From: Paracoccaceae bacterium
Lineage (GTDB): Bacteria > Pseudomonadota > Alphaproteobacteria > Rhodobacterales > Rhodobacteraceae
DNA: 13,758 nt
Assembly: GCA_027069385.1 (NCBI GenBank)
Contig: JALXER010000250.1
Location: forward strand, 1 to 13,758
Direction: 5' to 3'
The position numbers and the translations under genes were made by a program. Below the pieces are notes generated by a model. That model did no database searches. It saw only the letters and a program-made list of their open reading frames with translations, and was not told where the DNA came from. Shown in pieces: positions 1 through 7,794 of this stretch. Every line of letters begins with the position of its first letter. Position 1 is the first letter of the stretch.

Positions 1-1789
1 CCCCGGCCCCGAAGGCCAGCCGCCGGTGGTGAAAACCAAGTCGCCGATGGTGAAGAAGGCGCGCGAGGGGGTGATGGAGTTTTTGCTGCTGAACCACCCG
101 CTGGATTGCCCGATCTGCGATCAGGGCGGCGAGTGCGACTTGCAGGATCAGGCCATGGCGTATGGCGTTGATTTTTCGCGCACCCGCGAGGCCAAGCGCT
201 CGGTAACCGACCTTGAACTGGGGCCTTTGGTGGCCACCACCATGACGCGCTGCATTTCCTGTACGCGCTGCGTGCGCTTTACCTCGGAGGTGGCGGGGAT
301 CACCACCATGGGCCAGACCGGCCGTGGCGAGGATGCCGAAATTACCACCTATCTGAATGCGACGCTCGACAGCAATATGCAGGGCAATATCATTGACCTG
401 TGTCCGGTGGGCGCGCTGACCAGCAAGCCTTATGCCTTTACCGCCCGCCCGTGGGAATTGCGCAAGACCGAAACCATTGATGTGATGGATGCGCTCGGGG
501 CCAATATCCGCGTTGATACCAAGGGGCGCGAGGTCAAACGGATTGTACCGCGCAACCATGACGCAATCAACGAGGAATGGATCTCGGACAAATCGCGGTT
601 TATCTGGGACGGCTTGCGCCGGCAACGGCTGGACACGCCCTATGTGCGGGTAAACGGCAAGTTGCAGGCGGCAACGTGGGATCAGGCGTTTGACGCGATT
701 GTGGATGCGGTTGACGGCAAAAAGGTGGCGGCGATTGCCGGTGATCTGGCCCCGGTCGAAGCCATGTTCGCGCTGAAATCGCTGATTGGCGGGGCCGGTG
801 GCAATGTGGAATGCCGCGTTGACGGAGCCTATTTGCCCATCGATGACCGCTCGGGCTATGTCGGGACGGCCAGCATTGCCGATATCGATACCGCCCAGAT
901 GATCCAGTTGATCGGCACCAACCCGCGCGAGGAATCGCCGGTTCTGAACGCACGTATTCGGCAGGCTTGGGCGCGTGGCGCGCAGATTGGCCTGATCGGT
1001 GATGCGGTTGATCTGACCTATGATTATGCCCATATGGGCAACACCCGCGACGATCTGGCGAAACTGCTGGAAATCGATTATAAACAAGTGCTTGAGGTGC
1101 CCTCGGTCATCATCGTGGGGCAGGGCGCGCTGCAAGGTAAAGACGGCGAGGCGGTGCTGGAAACCGTTAAGCGCGTGGTTGAACTGACCGATTCAAAACT
1201 GCTGGTGCTGCACACGGGGGCGGCACGGGTTGGCGGTATGGATATCGGCTTTGCCACCAAGGGCGGCATGATCAACGCGCTGGACGGGGCCGAGGTGATT
1301 TACAACCTTGGTGCCGACGAGCTGGACATCGATGCGGGGCCGTTCGTGATCTATCAGGGCAGCCACGGCGACCGGGGCGCACATCGTGCCGACGTCATTT
1401 TGCCCGGTGCGGCCTATACCGAGGAATCGGGGATATTTGTCAATACCGAGGGCCGCGCGCAGATGGCGCATCGCGCCGGTTTCCCGCCCGGCGACGCGCG
1501 GGAAAACTGGGCGATCATTCGGGCGCTTTCGGAAAAACTGGGTGCGACATTGCCGTTTGATTCCATCGGCGAACTGCGCTCGGCGCTGTTTGCGCAGGTG
1601 CCCGCCATGGCGGCGCTCGACAGCGTGCCGGAAAACCCGTGGCAGGCGGCCAAACCCAAGAAAATGACCCGCAAGGCGTTTAGCTATGCCCTGGGCGACT
1701 TTTACCAGACCAACCCGATTGCGCGGGCGTCGGGCGTGATGGCTGAATGCAGCGCGCTGGCGGCGCAAGCGAAAATAGCGGCGGAGTAG
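1..1789 (+). CDS. nuoG: NADH-quinone oxidoreductase subunit G (NuoG), 5' partial
   Basis: This is the large Fe-S subunit of the complex I peripheral arm, which carries electrons from the NADH site (NuoEF) towards NuoI. The reading frame is open from base 2 to the left edge, so the true start and the N-terminal [2Fe-2S] region lie outside. The GTG at 26 is internal. Numbering from that GTG, the His-ligated cluster motif H24-x3-C28-x2-C31-x5-C37 is followed by C76-x2-C79-x2-C82 and C126 in a CPVGAL context, the ligands of the next [4Fe-4S] cluster. No further CxxCxxxC set follows, so the extra N7 cluster of enterobacterial NuoG is absent, as in mitochondrial and Paracoccus-type enzymes. The rest is a molybdopterin-oxidoreductase-like fold without a visible cofactor role. 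About 595 codons are present; the family is usually near 670-690 residues. The stop is 4 bp before nuoH. Confidence 0.97.
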   Translation, partial: PGPEGQPPVVKTKSPMVKKAREGVMEFLLLNHPLDCPICDQGGECDLQDQAMAYGVDFSRTREAKRSVTDLELGPLVATTMTRCISCTRCVRFTSEVAGITTMGQTGRGEDAEITTYLNATLDSNMQGNIIDLCPVGALTSKPYAFTARPWELRKTETIDVMDALGANIRVDTKGREVKRIVPRNHDAINEEWISDKSRFIWDGLRRQRLDTPYVRVNGKLQAATWDQAFDAIVDAVDGKKVAAIAGDLAPVEAMFALKSLIGGAGGNVECRVDGAYLPIDDRSGYVGTASIADIDTAQMIQLIGTNPREESPVLNARIRQAWARGAQIGLIGDAVDLTYDYAHMGNTRDDLAKLLEIDYKQVLEVPSVIIVGQGALQGKDGEAVLETVKRVVELTDSKLLVLHTGAARVGGMDIGFATKGGMINALDGAEVIYNLGADELDIDAGPFVIYQGSHGDRGAHRADVILPGAAYTEESGIFVNTEGRAQMAHRAGFPPGDARENWAIIRALSEKLGATLPFDSIGELRSALFAQVPAMAALDSVPENPWQAAKPKKMTRKAFSYALGDFYQTNPIARASGVMAECSALAAQAKIAAE

Positions 1790-1793
1790 AACA

Positions 1794-2840
1794 ATGGAAA
1801 CCATGATCGATATTTTTGGTCTGTATTTTGCCACCTTCCTGCTGATCCTCGGGGAATCGCTGCTGGTGATCATTCCGATCTTTGTGGCACTGGCCTTTCT
1901 GATGTATGCCGACCGGAAAATCTGGGCGGCGGTGCAGTTGCGCAAAGGCCCCAACGTGGTTGGGGTGTTCGGCCTGCTGCAAAGCTTTGCCGACTTTATC
2001 AAGTATATCGTCAAAGAGGTGCTGGTGCCCTCGGGGGCCGACAAGGTGCTGTTCTTTCTGGCGCCGATGATCACCTTTATCTTTGCCGTGGTGGCATGGG
2101 TGGTGGTGCCCTTTGATGACGGCTGGGTGGTTAGCGACCTGAATGTGGGCGTTCTGTATATCTTTGCGATTGGCTCGCTAGAGGTATACGGCGTGATCAT
2201 TGGCGGCTGGGCGTCGAACTCCAAATACGCGTTTCTGGGGGCGTTGCGCTCGGCGGCGCAGATGATTTCTTACGAGGTGTCGATCGGGTTTATCATCGTG
2301 GGGGTGCTGCTTAGCACCGGCAGCCTGAATTTTAGCGACATCGTGCGGGCGCAGGATGGCAGTTGGGGGGCGCTAAGCTGGTACTGGCTGCCGCACCTGC
2401 CCATGGTGGCGCTGTTCTTTATCTCGGCGCTGGCCGAAACCAACCGCCCGCCCTTTGACCTGCCCGAGGCCGAGGCCGAACTGGTGGCGGGCTATCAGGT
2501 GGAATATTCATCCACGCCGTTCCTGCTCTATATGATTGGCGAGCTGATGGCGGTGGTGCTGATGACCGCGCTGATTACCATCTTGTTCTTTGGCGGCTGG
2601 TTGTCGCCGGTCAGCTGGCTGCCCGATGGCATCTGGTGGATGGCGCTGAAAATGGGCGCGTGGTTCTTTATGTTCGCGATGGTCAAGGCGCTGGTGCCGC
2701 GCTATCGCTATGACCAGTTGATGCGGCTGGGCTGGAAGGTATTCCTGCCGCTGTCGCTGGCCTGGGTGGTGTTTGTGGCTGCGGCCGTGCAATTTGAATG
2801 GTTCGGCGGCGCGTATGTCCGCTGGGCAACAGGGGGCTGA
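1794..2840 (+). CDS. nuoH: NADH-quinone oxidoreductase subunit H (NuoH)
   Basis: This membrane subunit (348 aa, about 8 transmembrane helices) sits at the junction of the two arms of complex I and forms much of the quinone-binding chamber. It is the ND1/Nqo8 homologue. Visible signatures are the ADRKIWAAVQLRKGPNVVG segment near residues 40-58 and the acidic loop beginning AETNRPPFDLPEAEAEL near residue 214 (E215), which faces the quinone cavity and is thought to link quinone reduction to proton pumping. The length matches the alphaproteobacterial family. A Shine-Dalgarno-like GGAG at 1783-1786 overlaps the end of nuoG, 7 bases before the ATG, so translation is probably coupled to nuoG. The stop codon is immediately followed by nuoI. 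Confidence 0.98.
   Translation: METMIDIFGLYFATFLLILGESLLVIIPIFVALAFLMYADRKIWAAVQLRKGPNVVGVFGLLQSFADFIKYIVKEVLVPSGADKVLFFLAPMITFIFAVVAWVVVPFDDGWVVSDLNVGVLYIFAIGSLEVYGVIIGGWASNSKYAFLGALRSAAQMISYEVSIGFIIVGVLLSTGSLNFSDIVRAQDGSWGALSWYWLPHLPMVALFFISALAETNRPPFDLPEAEAELVAGYQVEYSSTPFLLYMIGELMAVVLMTALITILFFGGWLSPVSWLPDGIWWMALKMGAWFFMFAMVKALVPRYRYDQLMRLGWKVFLPLSLAWVVFVAAAVQFEWFGGAYVRWATGG
2831..2836 (+). promoter_or_regulatory. Ribosome-binding site that sets the nuoI start
   Basis: AGGGGG lies inside the last codons of nuoH, 5 bases before the ATG at 2842. It favours this ATG over the upstream in-frame GTG at 2773 and implies that ribosomes finishing nuoH can reinitiate on nuoI. Confidence 0.7.
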
Positions 2841-2841
2841 T

Positions 2842-3333
2842 ATGACGGTTACCGTATCAAAAGTCATCAAACGGTTCTTGCTGGCCGATTTCGCGGTGGC
2901 GTTCAAGGTGGGGCTGCAATACTTCTTTCGCCCGAAAAAGACGCTGAATTACCCGCATGAAAAGGGCTATCTTAGCCCGCGCTTTCGCGGGGAACACGCG
3001 CTTCGGCGCTATCCCAACGGCGAGGAACGCTGCATCGCCTGCAAACTGTGCGAGGCCATCTGCCCCGCGCAGGCCATCGTGATCGACGCCGAACCGCGCG
3101 AGGATGGCTCGCGCCGCACCACGCGCTATGACATCGACATGACCAAGTGCATTTTTTGCGGGTTCTGCCAAGAGGCATGCCCCGTGGACGCGATCGTCGA
3201 GGGGCCGAATTTTGAATACGCCACCGAGACCCGCGAAGAGCTGTTCTATAACAAAGAAAAACTGCTGGACAACGGCGACCGCTGGGAAGCCGAGATTGCC
3301 CGAAACATCGAACTCGACGCGCCCTACCGTTAA
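2842..3333 (+). CDS. nuoI: NADH-quinone oxidoreductase subunit I (NuoI)
   Basis: This peripheral-arm subunit (163 aa) carries two [4Fe-4S] clusters (N6a and N6b) that relay electrons from NuoG towards NuoB. It is the TYKY/Nqo9 homologue. Two ferredoxin-type motifs are complete: C64-x2-C67-x2-C70-x3-C74-P and C103-x2-C106-x2-C109-x3-C113-P. An N-terminal amphipathic stretch (about residues 8-30) would contact the membrane arm. An in-frame GTG at 2773 would add 23 residues, but that extension lies inside the nuoH coding sequence. The ATG at 2842 has an AGGGGG Shine-Dalgarno 5 bases upstream and gives the family-typical length and N-terminus, so it is the preferred start. Only one base separates it from the nuoH stop. 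Confidence 0.98.
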   Translation: MTVTVSKVIKRFLLADFAVAFKVGLQYFFRPKKTLNYPHEKGYLSPRFRGEHALRRYPNGEERCIACKLCEAICPAQAIVIDAEPREDGSRRTTRYDIDMTKCIFCGFCQEACPVDAIVEGPNFEYATETREELFYNKEKLLDNGDRWEAEIARNIELDAPYR

Positions 3334-3348
3334 GAAAAGGATAAGATC

Positions 3349-3963
3349 ATGGTCATTGCGGCCCTCGCTTTTTACTTGTTTGCCGGCGTTGCTGTTGCCT
3401 CGGCGCTGATGGTTACGCTGTCGCGCAACCCGGTCCATTCGGTCCTGTGGCTGATCCTGACGTTCTTTAGCGCCGCCGGATTGTTCGTGATCATGGGCGC
3501 CGAATTCGTCGCTATGCTGCTGGTGATCGTCTATGTGGGGGCGGTGATGGTGCTGTTCCTGTTCGTGGTGATGATGATGGACGTGGACTTTGCCGAGCTG
3601 AAATCGGGCATGACCAAATACATCCGCATCGGCACGCTGCTGGGGATTGTGCTGCTGGTTGAACTGGTTACGGCGATCGGCATCTGGGCGTTTCCCGAAG
3701 GGGCGCTGGACATGCGTCAGGCCGTAACCCCCGCCCCCGGAGACGTGGAAAACACCGTGGCGATCGGGCAGCTGCTCTATACCAAATATGTGTATCTGTT
3801 CCAGACGGCGGGGCTGATCCTGCTGGTGGCAATGATCGGCGCAATCGTGCTGACCATGCGGCATCGCAAAGACGTAAAGCGCCAGAACATCATCGAACAA
3901 ATCTATCGCGATGCGGATACCGCTATCGAATTGAAAGACCTGGAATCGGGGCAAGGGCTATGA
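3349..3963 (+). CDS. nuoJ: NADH-quinone oxidoreductase subunit J (NuoJ)
   Basis: This hydrophobic subunit (204 aa, about five transmembrane helices) of the complex I membrane arm is the ND6/Nqo10 homologue. Its third helix contains the flexible element that helps transmit conformational change from the quinone site to the pumps. The conserved block runs from the acidic E52 (GAEFVA) through VYVGAVMVLFLFVVMMM at residues 61-77. A hydrophilic loop at about 119-140 and a charged C-terminal tail of about 30 residues are predicted to lie outside the membrane. The start has a good purine-rich site (AAAAGGA, 3335-3341) 7 bases before the ATG. The last bases overlap nuoK by 4 bp (ATGA), so nuoK translation is likely coupled to this gene. 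Confidence 0.97.
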   Translation: MVIAALAFYLFAGVAVASALMVTLSRNPVHSVLWLILTFFSAAGLFVIMGAEFVAMLLVIVYVGAVMVLFLFVVMMMDVDFAELKSGMTKYIRIGTLLGIVLLVELVTAIGIWAFPEGALDMRQAVTPAPGDVENTVAIGQLLYTKYVYLFQTAGLILLVAMIGAIVLTMRHRKDVKRQNIIEQIYRDADTAIELKDLESGQGL

Positions 3964-4268
3964 CTATCGGACTTGAACAATACCTGACCGTGGCAGCAAT
4001 GCTGTTTGTAATCGGGATTTTCGGGATTTTCCTGAACCGCAAGAATATCATCGTCATTCTGATGTCGATCGAGCTGGTATTGCTGGCGGTCAATATCAAT
4101 ATGGTGGCGTTCTCTACCCATCTGGGCGATCTGGTCGGGCAGGTGTTTACCCTGTTCATTCTGACCGTCGCCGCCGCCGAGGCCGCCATCGGGCTGGCCA
4201 TTCTTGTTGTATTCTATCGAAACCGTGGTGCGATTGACGTTGAAGACGCCAACGTGATGAAGGGGTAA
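3960..4268 (+). CDS. nuoK: NADH-quinone oxidoreductase subunit K (NuoK)
   Basis: This small membrane subunit (102 aa, three transmembrane helices) is the ND4L/Nqo11 homologue and forms part of the proton channel nearest the quinone chamber. The two membrane glutamates needed for proton translocation in this family are present: E38 (MSIELVLLAVNINMV) and E74 (AAAEAAIGL), matching E36 and E72 of the E. coli protein. The length matches the 101-102 residues usual for the family. The start codon overlaps the nuoJ stop as ATGA. A GGGG at 3947-3950, inside nuoJ, is the only plausible ribosome site. The gene ends 3 bp before nuoL. Confidence 0.98.
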   Translation: MTIGLEQYLTVAAMLFVIGIFGIFLNRKNIIVILMSIELVLLAVNINMVAFSTHLGDLVGQVFTLFILTVAAAEAAIGLAILVVFYRNRGAIDVEDANVMKG

Positions 4269-4271
4269 ACC

Positions 4272-6239
4272 ATGCCAACCATTATTCTTTTTGCCCCCCT
4301 GATCGGCGCGCTGATTGCCGGCTTTGGCTGGCGTGCCATCGGTGAAGCGGGTGCGCAATACCTGACGACGGGGCTGTTGTTCCTGTCTGCGCTGCTTAGC
4401 TGGATCGTGTTTTTCCAGCATTACGAGGCGACCGAGACCATCACCATTATGTCATGGGTCCAAAGCGGCACCCTGTCGGTGGACTGGGCTATTCGCATGG
4501 ACCGGCTGACCCAGATCATGCTGGTGGTGGTGACCACCGTTTCGGCGCTGGTGCATCTGTATTCGCTTGGCTACATGAAGGACGATCCGCAGTGGAAAGA
4601 GGGCGAAAGCTATAAACCCCGATTCTTTGCCTATCTCAGCTTTTTCACCTTTGCCATGCTGGCGCTGGTCACGGCCGACAACCTGTTGCAGATGTTCTTT
4701 GGCTGGGAGGGCGTGGGCGTTGCCTCGTACCTGCTGATCGGGTTCTATTACCGCAAGCCAAGCGCCAATGCCGCCGCGATGAAGGCGTTTATCGTCAACC
4801 GCGTCGGGGATTTCGGCTTTGCGCTGGGGATTTTCGGCATTTATATGATGACCGACAGCATCAACCTGACCGACGTGTTTGCCAGCGCCCACCATCTGGC
4901 CGAGGCGCAGATGTCGTTTCTGGGCATGACGCTGAACGCGGCCGAGCTGCTGACCTTTTTGCTGTTTATCGGTGCGATGGGTAAATCGGCGCAGTTGTTC
5001 CTGCACACCTGGTTGCCCGACGCGATGGAAGGCCCGACGCCGGTATCGGCGCTGATCCATGCCGCAACCATGGTAACCGCGGGCGTGTTTCTGGTGTCGC
5101 GCATGTCGCCCCTGTTCGAGGTTGCCCCCGCCACGCTGACCTTTGTTACCGTGATCGGTGCCAGCACCGCCTTTGTCGCGGCGACGATCGGGCTGGTGCA
5201 GAACGATATCAAACGGGTGATCGCCTATTCGACCATGTCGCAGCTTGGCTATATGTTCGCTGCTGCCGGGGTCGGGGTTTATCAGGTGGCCATGTTCCAC
5301 CTGTTCACCCACGCCTTTTTCAAGGCGATGCTGTTCTTGGGGGCCGGCTCGGTAATTACCGCGATGCACCACGAACAGGATATGCGCAACTATGGCGGCC
5401 TGCGTAAGAAAATCCCCTATACGTTCTGGGCGATGCTGATCGGCACGCTGGCAATTACCGGTGTGGGCATTCCGCTGACGACCATCGGTTTTGCCGGATT
5501 CCTGTCCAAGGATGCAATTATCGAAAGCACCTATGGCGCGGGTACCATGGTTGGCAATTACGCCTTCTGGATGCTGGTTATTGCCGCTGCAATGACCGCC
5601 TTTTATAGCTGGCGCCTGCTGTTCATGACCTTCTTTGGTGCGGAAAAAGGCGACAAGCACACCCACGACCACGCCCATGAAAGCCCGATGGTCATGATTA
5701 TCCCGCTGGCGGTGCTGGCGCTGGGTGCGATCTTTGCCGGGATGCTGTGGCGCCCCGAATTCTTTGGCAGCAATGTCGAGGAATGGTTCAACGGCGCGGT
5801 GTTCAACCACGATCTGGAGCACACCCTGCACGCGGCGCATAGCGTGCCGCTATGGGTCAAGGTATCACCCTTTGTGGCGATGCTTGGCGGGTTCTTTATG
5901 GCGTGGCTGTTTTACGTCAAGGCCCCGGGCCTGCCCGCTGCCTGGGCCAAACGGAACCACGGTCTGTACCAGTTCCTGCTCAACAAATGGTATTTCGACG
6001 AATTGTACGACCTGATCTTTGTAAACCCGATCAAGCGGCTTGGCTCTTTCTTGTGGAAAAAGGGCGATGGCTCGGTGATCGATGGTGCGTTGAACGGGCT
6101 GGCGCTGGGGATTGTGCCGTGGTTCACACGGCTGACCAATCGCTGGCAGTCGGGATATGTGTTTACCTATGCTTTCGCCATGATCATCGGGGTCGGCGGG
6201 CTGTTAACGTGGTTTGTGCTGACCGGGGGGGCACATTAA
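4272..6239 (+). CDS. nuoL: NADH-quinone oxidoreductase subunit L (NuoL)
   Basis: This is the distal antiporter-like proton pump of complex I (655 aa), the ND5/Nqo12 homologue, with about 16 transmembrane helices and the long lateral helix that braces the membrane arm. Key residues are visible: the helix-5 glutamate E146 in FFGWEGVGVASYLL, and the helix-7 lysine K238 in AMGKSAQLFLHTWLPDAMEGPTPVSALIHAATMVTAG, with H245 close by. A loop at residues 463-470 is His-rich (HTHDHAHE). The lateral-helix signature NKWYFDELYD starts near residue 571, followed by a final membrane helix. The length is intermediate between E. coli (613) and Paracoccus (about 700). AAGGGG at 4260-4265 is a strong ribosome site 6 bases before the ATG. 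One base separates the stop from nuoM. Confidence 0.98.
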   Translation: MPTIILFAPLIGALIAGFGWRAIGEAGAQYLTTGLLFLSALLSWIVFFQHYEATETITIMSWVQSGTLSVDWAIRMDRLTQIMLVVVTTVSALVHLYSLGYMKDDPQWKEGESYKPRFFAYLSFFTFAMLALVTADNLLQMFFGWEGVGVASYLLIGFYYRKPSANAAAMKAFIVNRVGDFGFALGIFGIYMMTDSINLTDVFASAHHLAEAQMSFLGMTLNAAELLTFLLFIGAMGKSAQLFLHTWLPDAMEGPTPVSALIHAATMVTAGVFLVSRMSPLFEVAPATLTFVTVIGASTAFVAATIGLVQNDIKRVIAYSTMSQLGYMFAAAGVGVYQVAMFHLFTHAFFKAMLFLGAGSVITAMHHEQDMRNYGGLRKKIPYTFWAMLIGTLAITGVGIPLTTIGFAGFLSKDAIIESTYGAGTMVGNYAFWMLVIAAAMTAFYSWRLLFMTFFGAEKGDKHTHDHAHESPMVMIIPLAVLALGAIFAGMLWRPEFFGSNVEEWFNGAVFNHDLEHTLHAAHSVPLWVKVSPFVAMLGGFFMAWLFYVKAPGLPAAWAKRNHGLYQFLLNKWYFDELYDLIFVNPIKRLGSFLWKKGDGSVIDGALNGLALGIVPWFTRLTNRWQSGYVFTYAFAMIIGVGGLLTWFVLTGGAH

Positions 6240-6240
6240 G

Positions 6241-7782
6241 ATGAATAACCTTCTCTCTTTGATCACATTCCTGCCGTTGCTTGGCGCGGCCGTATTGTTG
6301 ATATTGTTGCGCGGCAATGATGAAATGGCGCAACGCAATGCCAAATGGATTGCCATGGGCGTGACGGTCGCAACCTTTCTGGTCTCGCTGGTCATGCTGT
6401 CGGAATTCGACCCGGGCAACCCCGATTTCCAGATGGTTGACCAATATGACTGGATCGCCGGACTGACCTATAAAATGGGCGTTGACGGCATATCCATTCT
6501 GTTTGTCATGCTGACCACCCTGTTGATGCCGATCGTGATCGGCGCAAGCTGGAAAGTGGAACATCGGGTCAAGGAATACATGATTGCGTTCCTGCTGCTC
6601 GAAACCCTGATGATCGGCGTGTTCTGTGCGCTCGACCTGATGCTGTTCTATGTGTTCTTCGAGGCCGGCCTTATCCCGATGTTCCTGATTATCGGGATCT
6701 GGGGCGGCAAGGAGCGGGTCTATGCCTCGTTCAAGTTCTTCCTTTATACGCTGTTCGGCTCGGTGCTGATGCTGGTTGCGATGATCTATATGTGGACGCA
6801 GGCCGGTACGACCGACATTCCCACCCTGATGCAGTTCGATTTCAGTTCTGCGCCGCTGGATCTGATGGGCTGGCAGATTGCCGGTGGGGCACAAATGCTG
6901 CTGTTCCTGGCCTTCTTTGCCAGTTTCGCGGTGAAAATGCCGATGTGGCCGGTGCATACTTGGCTGCCCGATGCGCACGTTCAGGCCCCGACCGCCGGTT
7001 CGGTGGTGCTGGCGGCCATTCTGCTGAAAATGGGCGGTTACGGGTTCTTGCGCTTTAGCCTGCCGATGTTTCCGGTGGCCAGCTTTATGATGCAGGATTT
7101 CATCTTTTTCCTGTCGGTGGCGGCGATCATCCTGACCTCGCTGATTGCGCTGATGCAGGAGGATATGAAAAAGCTGATTGCCTATAGCTCTATCGCGCAT
7201 ATGGGATTCGTGACCATGGGGATATTCGCGTTCAACAAGCAGGGGCTGGACGGGGCAATTTTCCAGATGATCAGCCACGGGTTTGTCTCGGGGGCGCTGT
7301 TTCTGGGGGTCGGCATTATTTATGACCGCATGCATACGCGCCAGATTGAAGCCTATGGTGGTCTGGTCATCCGGATGCCGGTTTACGCGCTGTTCTTTAT
7401 GCTGTTCACCATGGCCAATGTCGGCCTGCCCGGCACCTCGGGCTTTATCGGAGAGTTCCTGACCCTTGTCGGCGCGTTTCAGGCCAACACATGGGTTGCG
7501 GCCGGTGCGACCACCGGGGTGATCCTGTCGGCGGCCTATGCGCTGTGGCTGTATCGCCGGGTGGTGTTCGGTGATCTGGTCAAGGAAAGCCTGAAAACGA
7601 TCACGGATATGAGCATGCGGGAGAAATCGCTGATGGTGCCGCTGCTGTTTGCCACGATCCTGCTGGGCGTCATGCCCGGGCTGGTGCTGGACCTGATCGG
7701 GCCAAGCGTTAACGCGCTGATGGATAACTTTAACGCTGCAACGGCGCATCTGATCGATGCAACCGCCGTTGTTGCTCACTAG
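6241..7782 (+). CDS. nuoM: NADH-quinone oxidoreductase subunit M (NuoM)
   Basis: This is the middle antiporter-like proton pump of the complex I membrane arm (513 aa, about 14 transmembrane helices), the ND4/Nqo13 homologue. The channel glutamate E141 sits in FYVFFEAGLIPMFLIIGIWGG and the pump lysine K232 in AVKMPMWPVHTWLPDAHVQAPTAGSVVLAAILLKMGGYGFLR, both in their expected helices. A second conserved block, SSIAHMGFVTMGIF, follows in the second half. The length is normal for alphaproteobacteria. The gene starts one base after the nuoL stop. The G-run at 6225-6231 inside nuoL is the only visible ribosome-site candidate, so translational coupling to nuoL is likely. Confidence 0.98.
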   Translation: MNNLLSLITFLPLLGAAVLLILLRGNDEMAQRNAKWIAMGVTVATFLVSLVMLSEFDPGNPDFQMVDQYDWIAGLTYKMGVDGISILFVMLTTLLMPIVIGASWKVEHRVKEYMIAFLLLETLMIGVFCALDLMLFYVFFEAGLIPMFLIIGIWGGKERVYASFKFFLYTLFGSVLMLVAMIYMWTQAGTTDIPTLMQFDFSSAPLDLMGWQIAGGAQMLLFLAFFASFAVKMPMWPVHTWLPDAHVQAPTAGSVVLAAILLKMGGYGFLRFSLPMFPVASFMMQDFIFFLSVAAIILTSLIALMQEDMKKLIAYSSIAHMGFVTMGIFAFNKQGLDGAIFQMISHGFVSGALFLGVGIIYDRMHTRQIEAYGGLVIRMPVYALFFMLFTMANVGLPGTSGFIGEFLTLVGAFQANTWVAAGATTGVILSAAYALWLYRRVVFGDLVKESLKTITDMSMREKSLMVPLLFATILLGVMPGLVLDLIGPSVNALMDNFNAATAHLIDATAVVAH

Positions 7783-7794
7783 ACGGATAGAGTG

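Noticed and set aside
2773..2841. An N-terminal extension of NuoI from a GTG inside nuoH
   Set aside because: The 23 extra residues overlap nuoH coding sequence, and the ATG at 2842 has a good ribosome site and the family N-terminus.
5656..5682. The His-rich HTHDHAHE loop in NuoL, considered as a special metal site
   Set aside because: His-rich loops at this position are, to my knowledge, common in alphaproteobacterial NuoL, and nothing nearby suggests metal handling.
4452..5840. A 462-codon open frame on the minus strand, opposite nuoL
   Set aside because: It has the same His/Gln/Arg-rich shadow composition, opposite a clearly real gene with conserved pump residues.
6184..7779. A 531-codon open frame on the minus strand, opposite nuoM
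   Set aside because: It lies exactly antisense to nuoM. The translation is rich in His, Gln and Arg, the typical product of reading a hydrophobic membrane-protein gene backwards. It has no family motif and no ribosome site.
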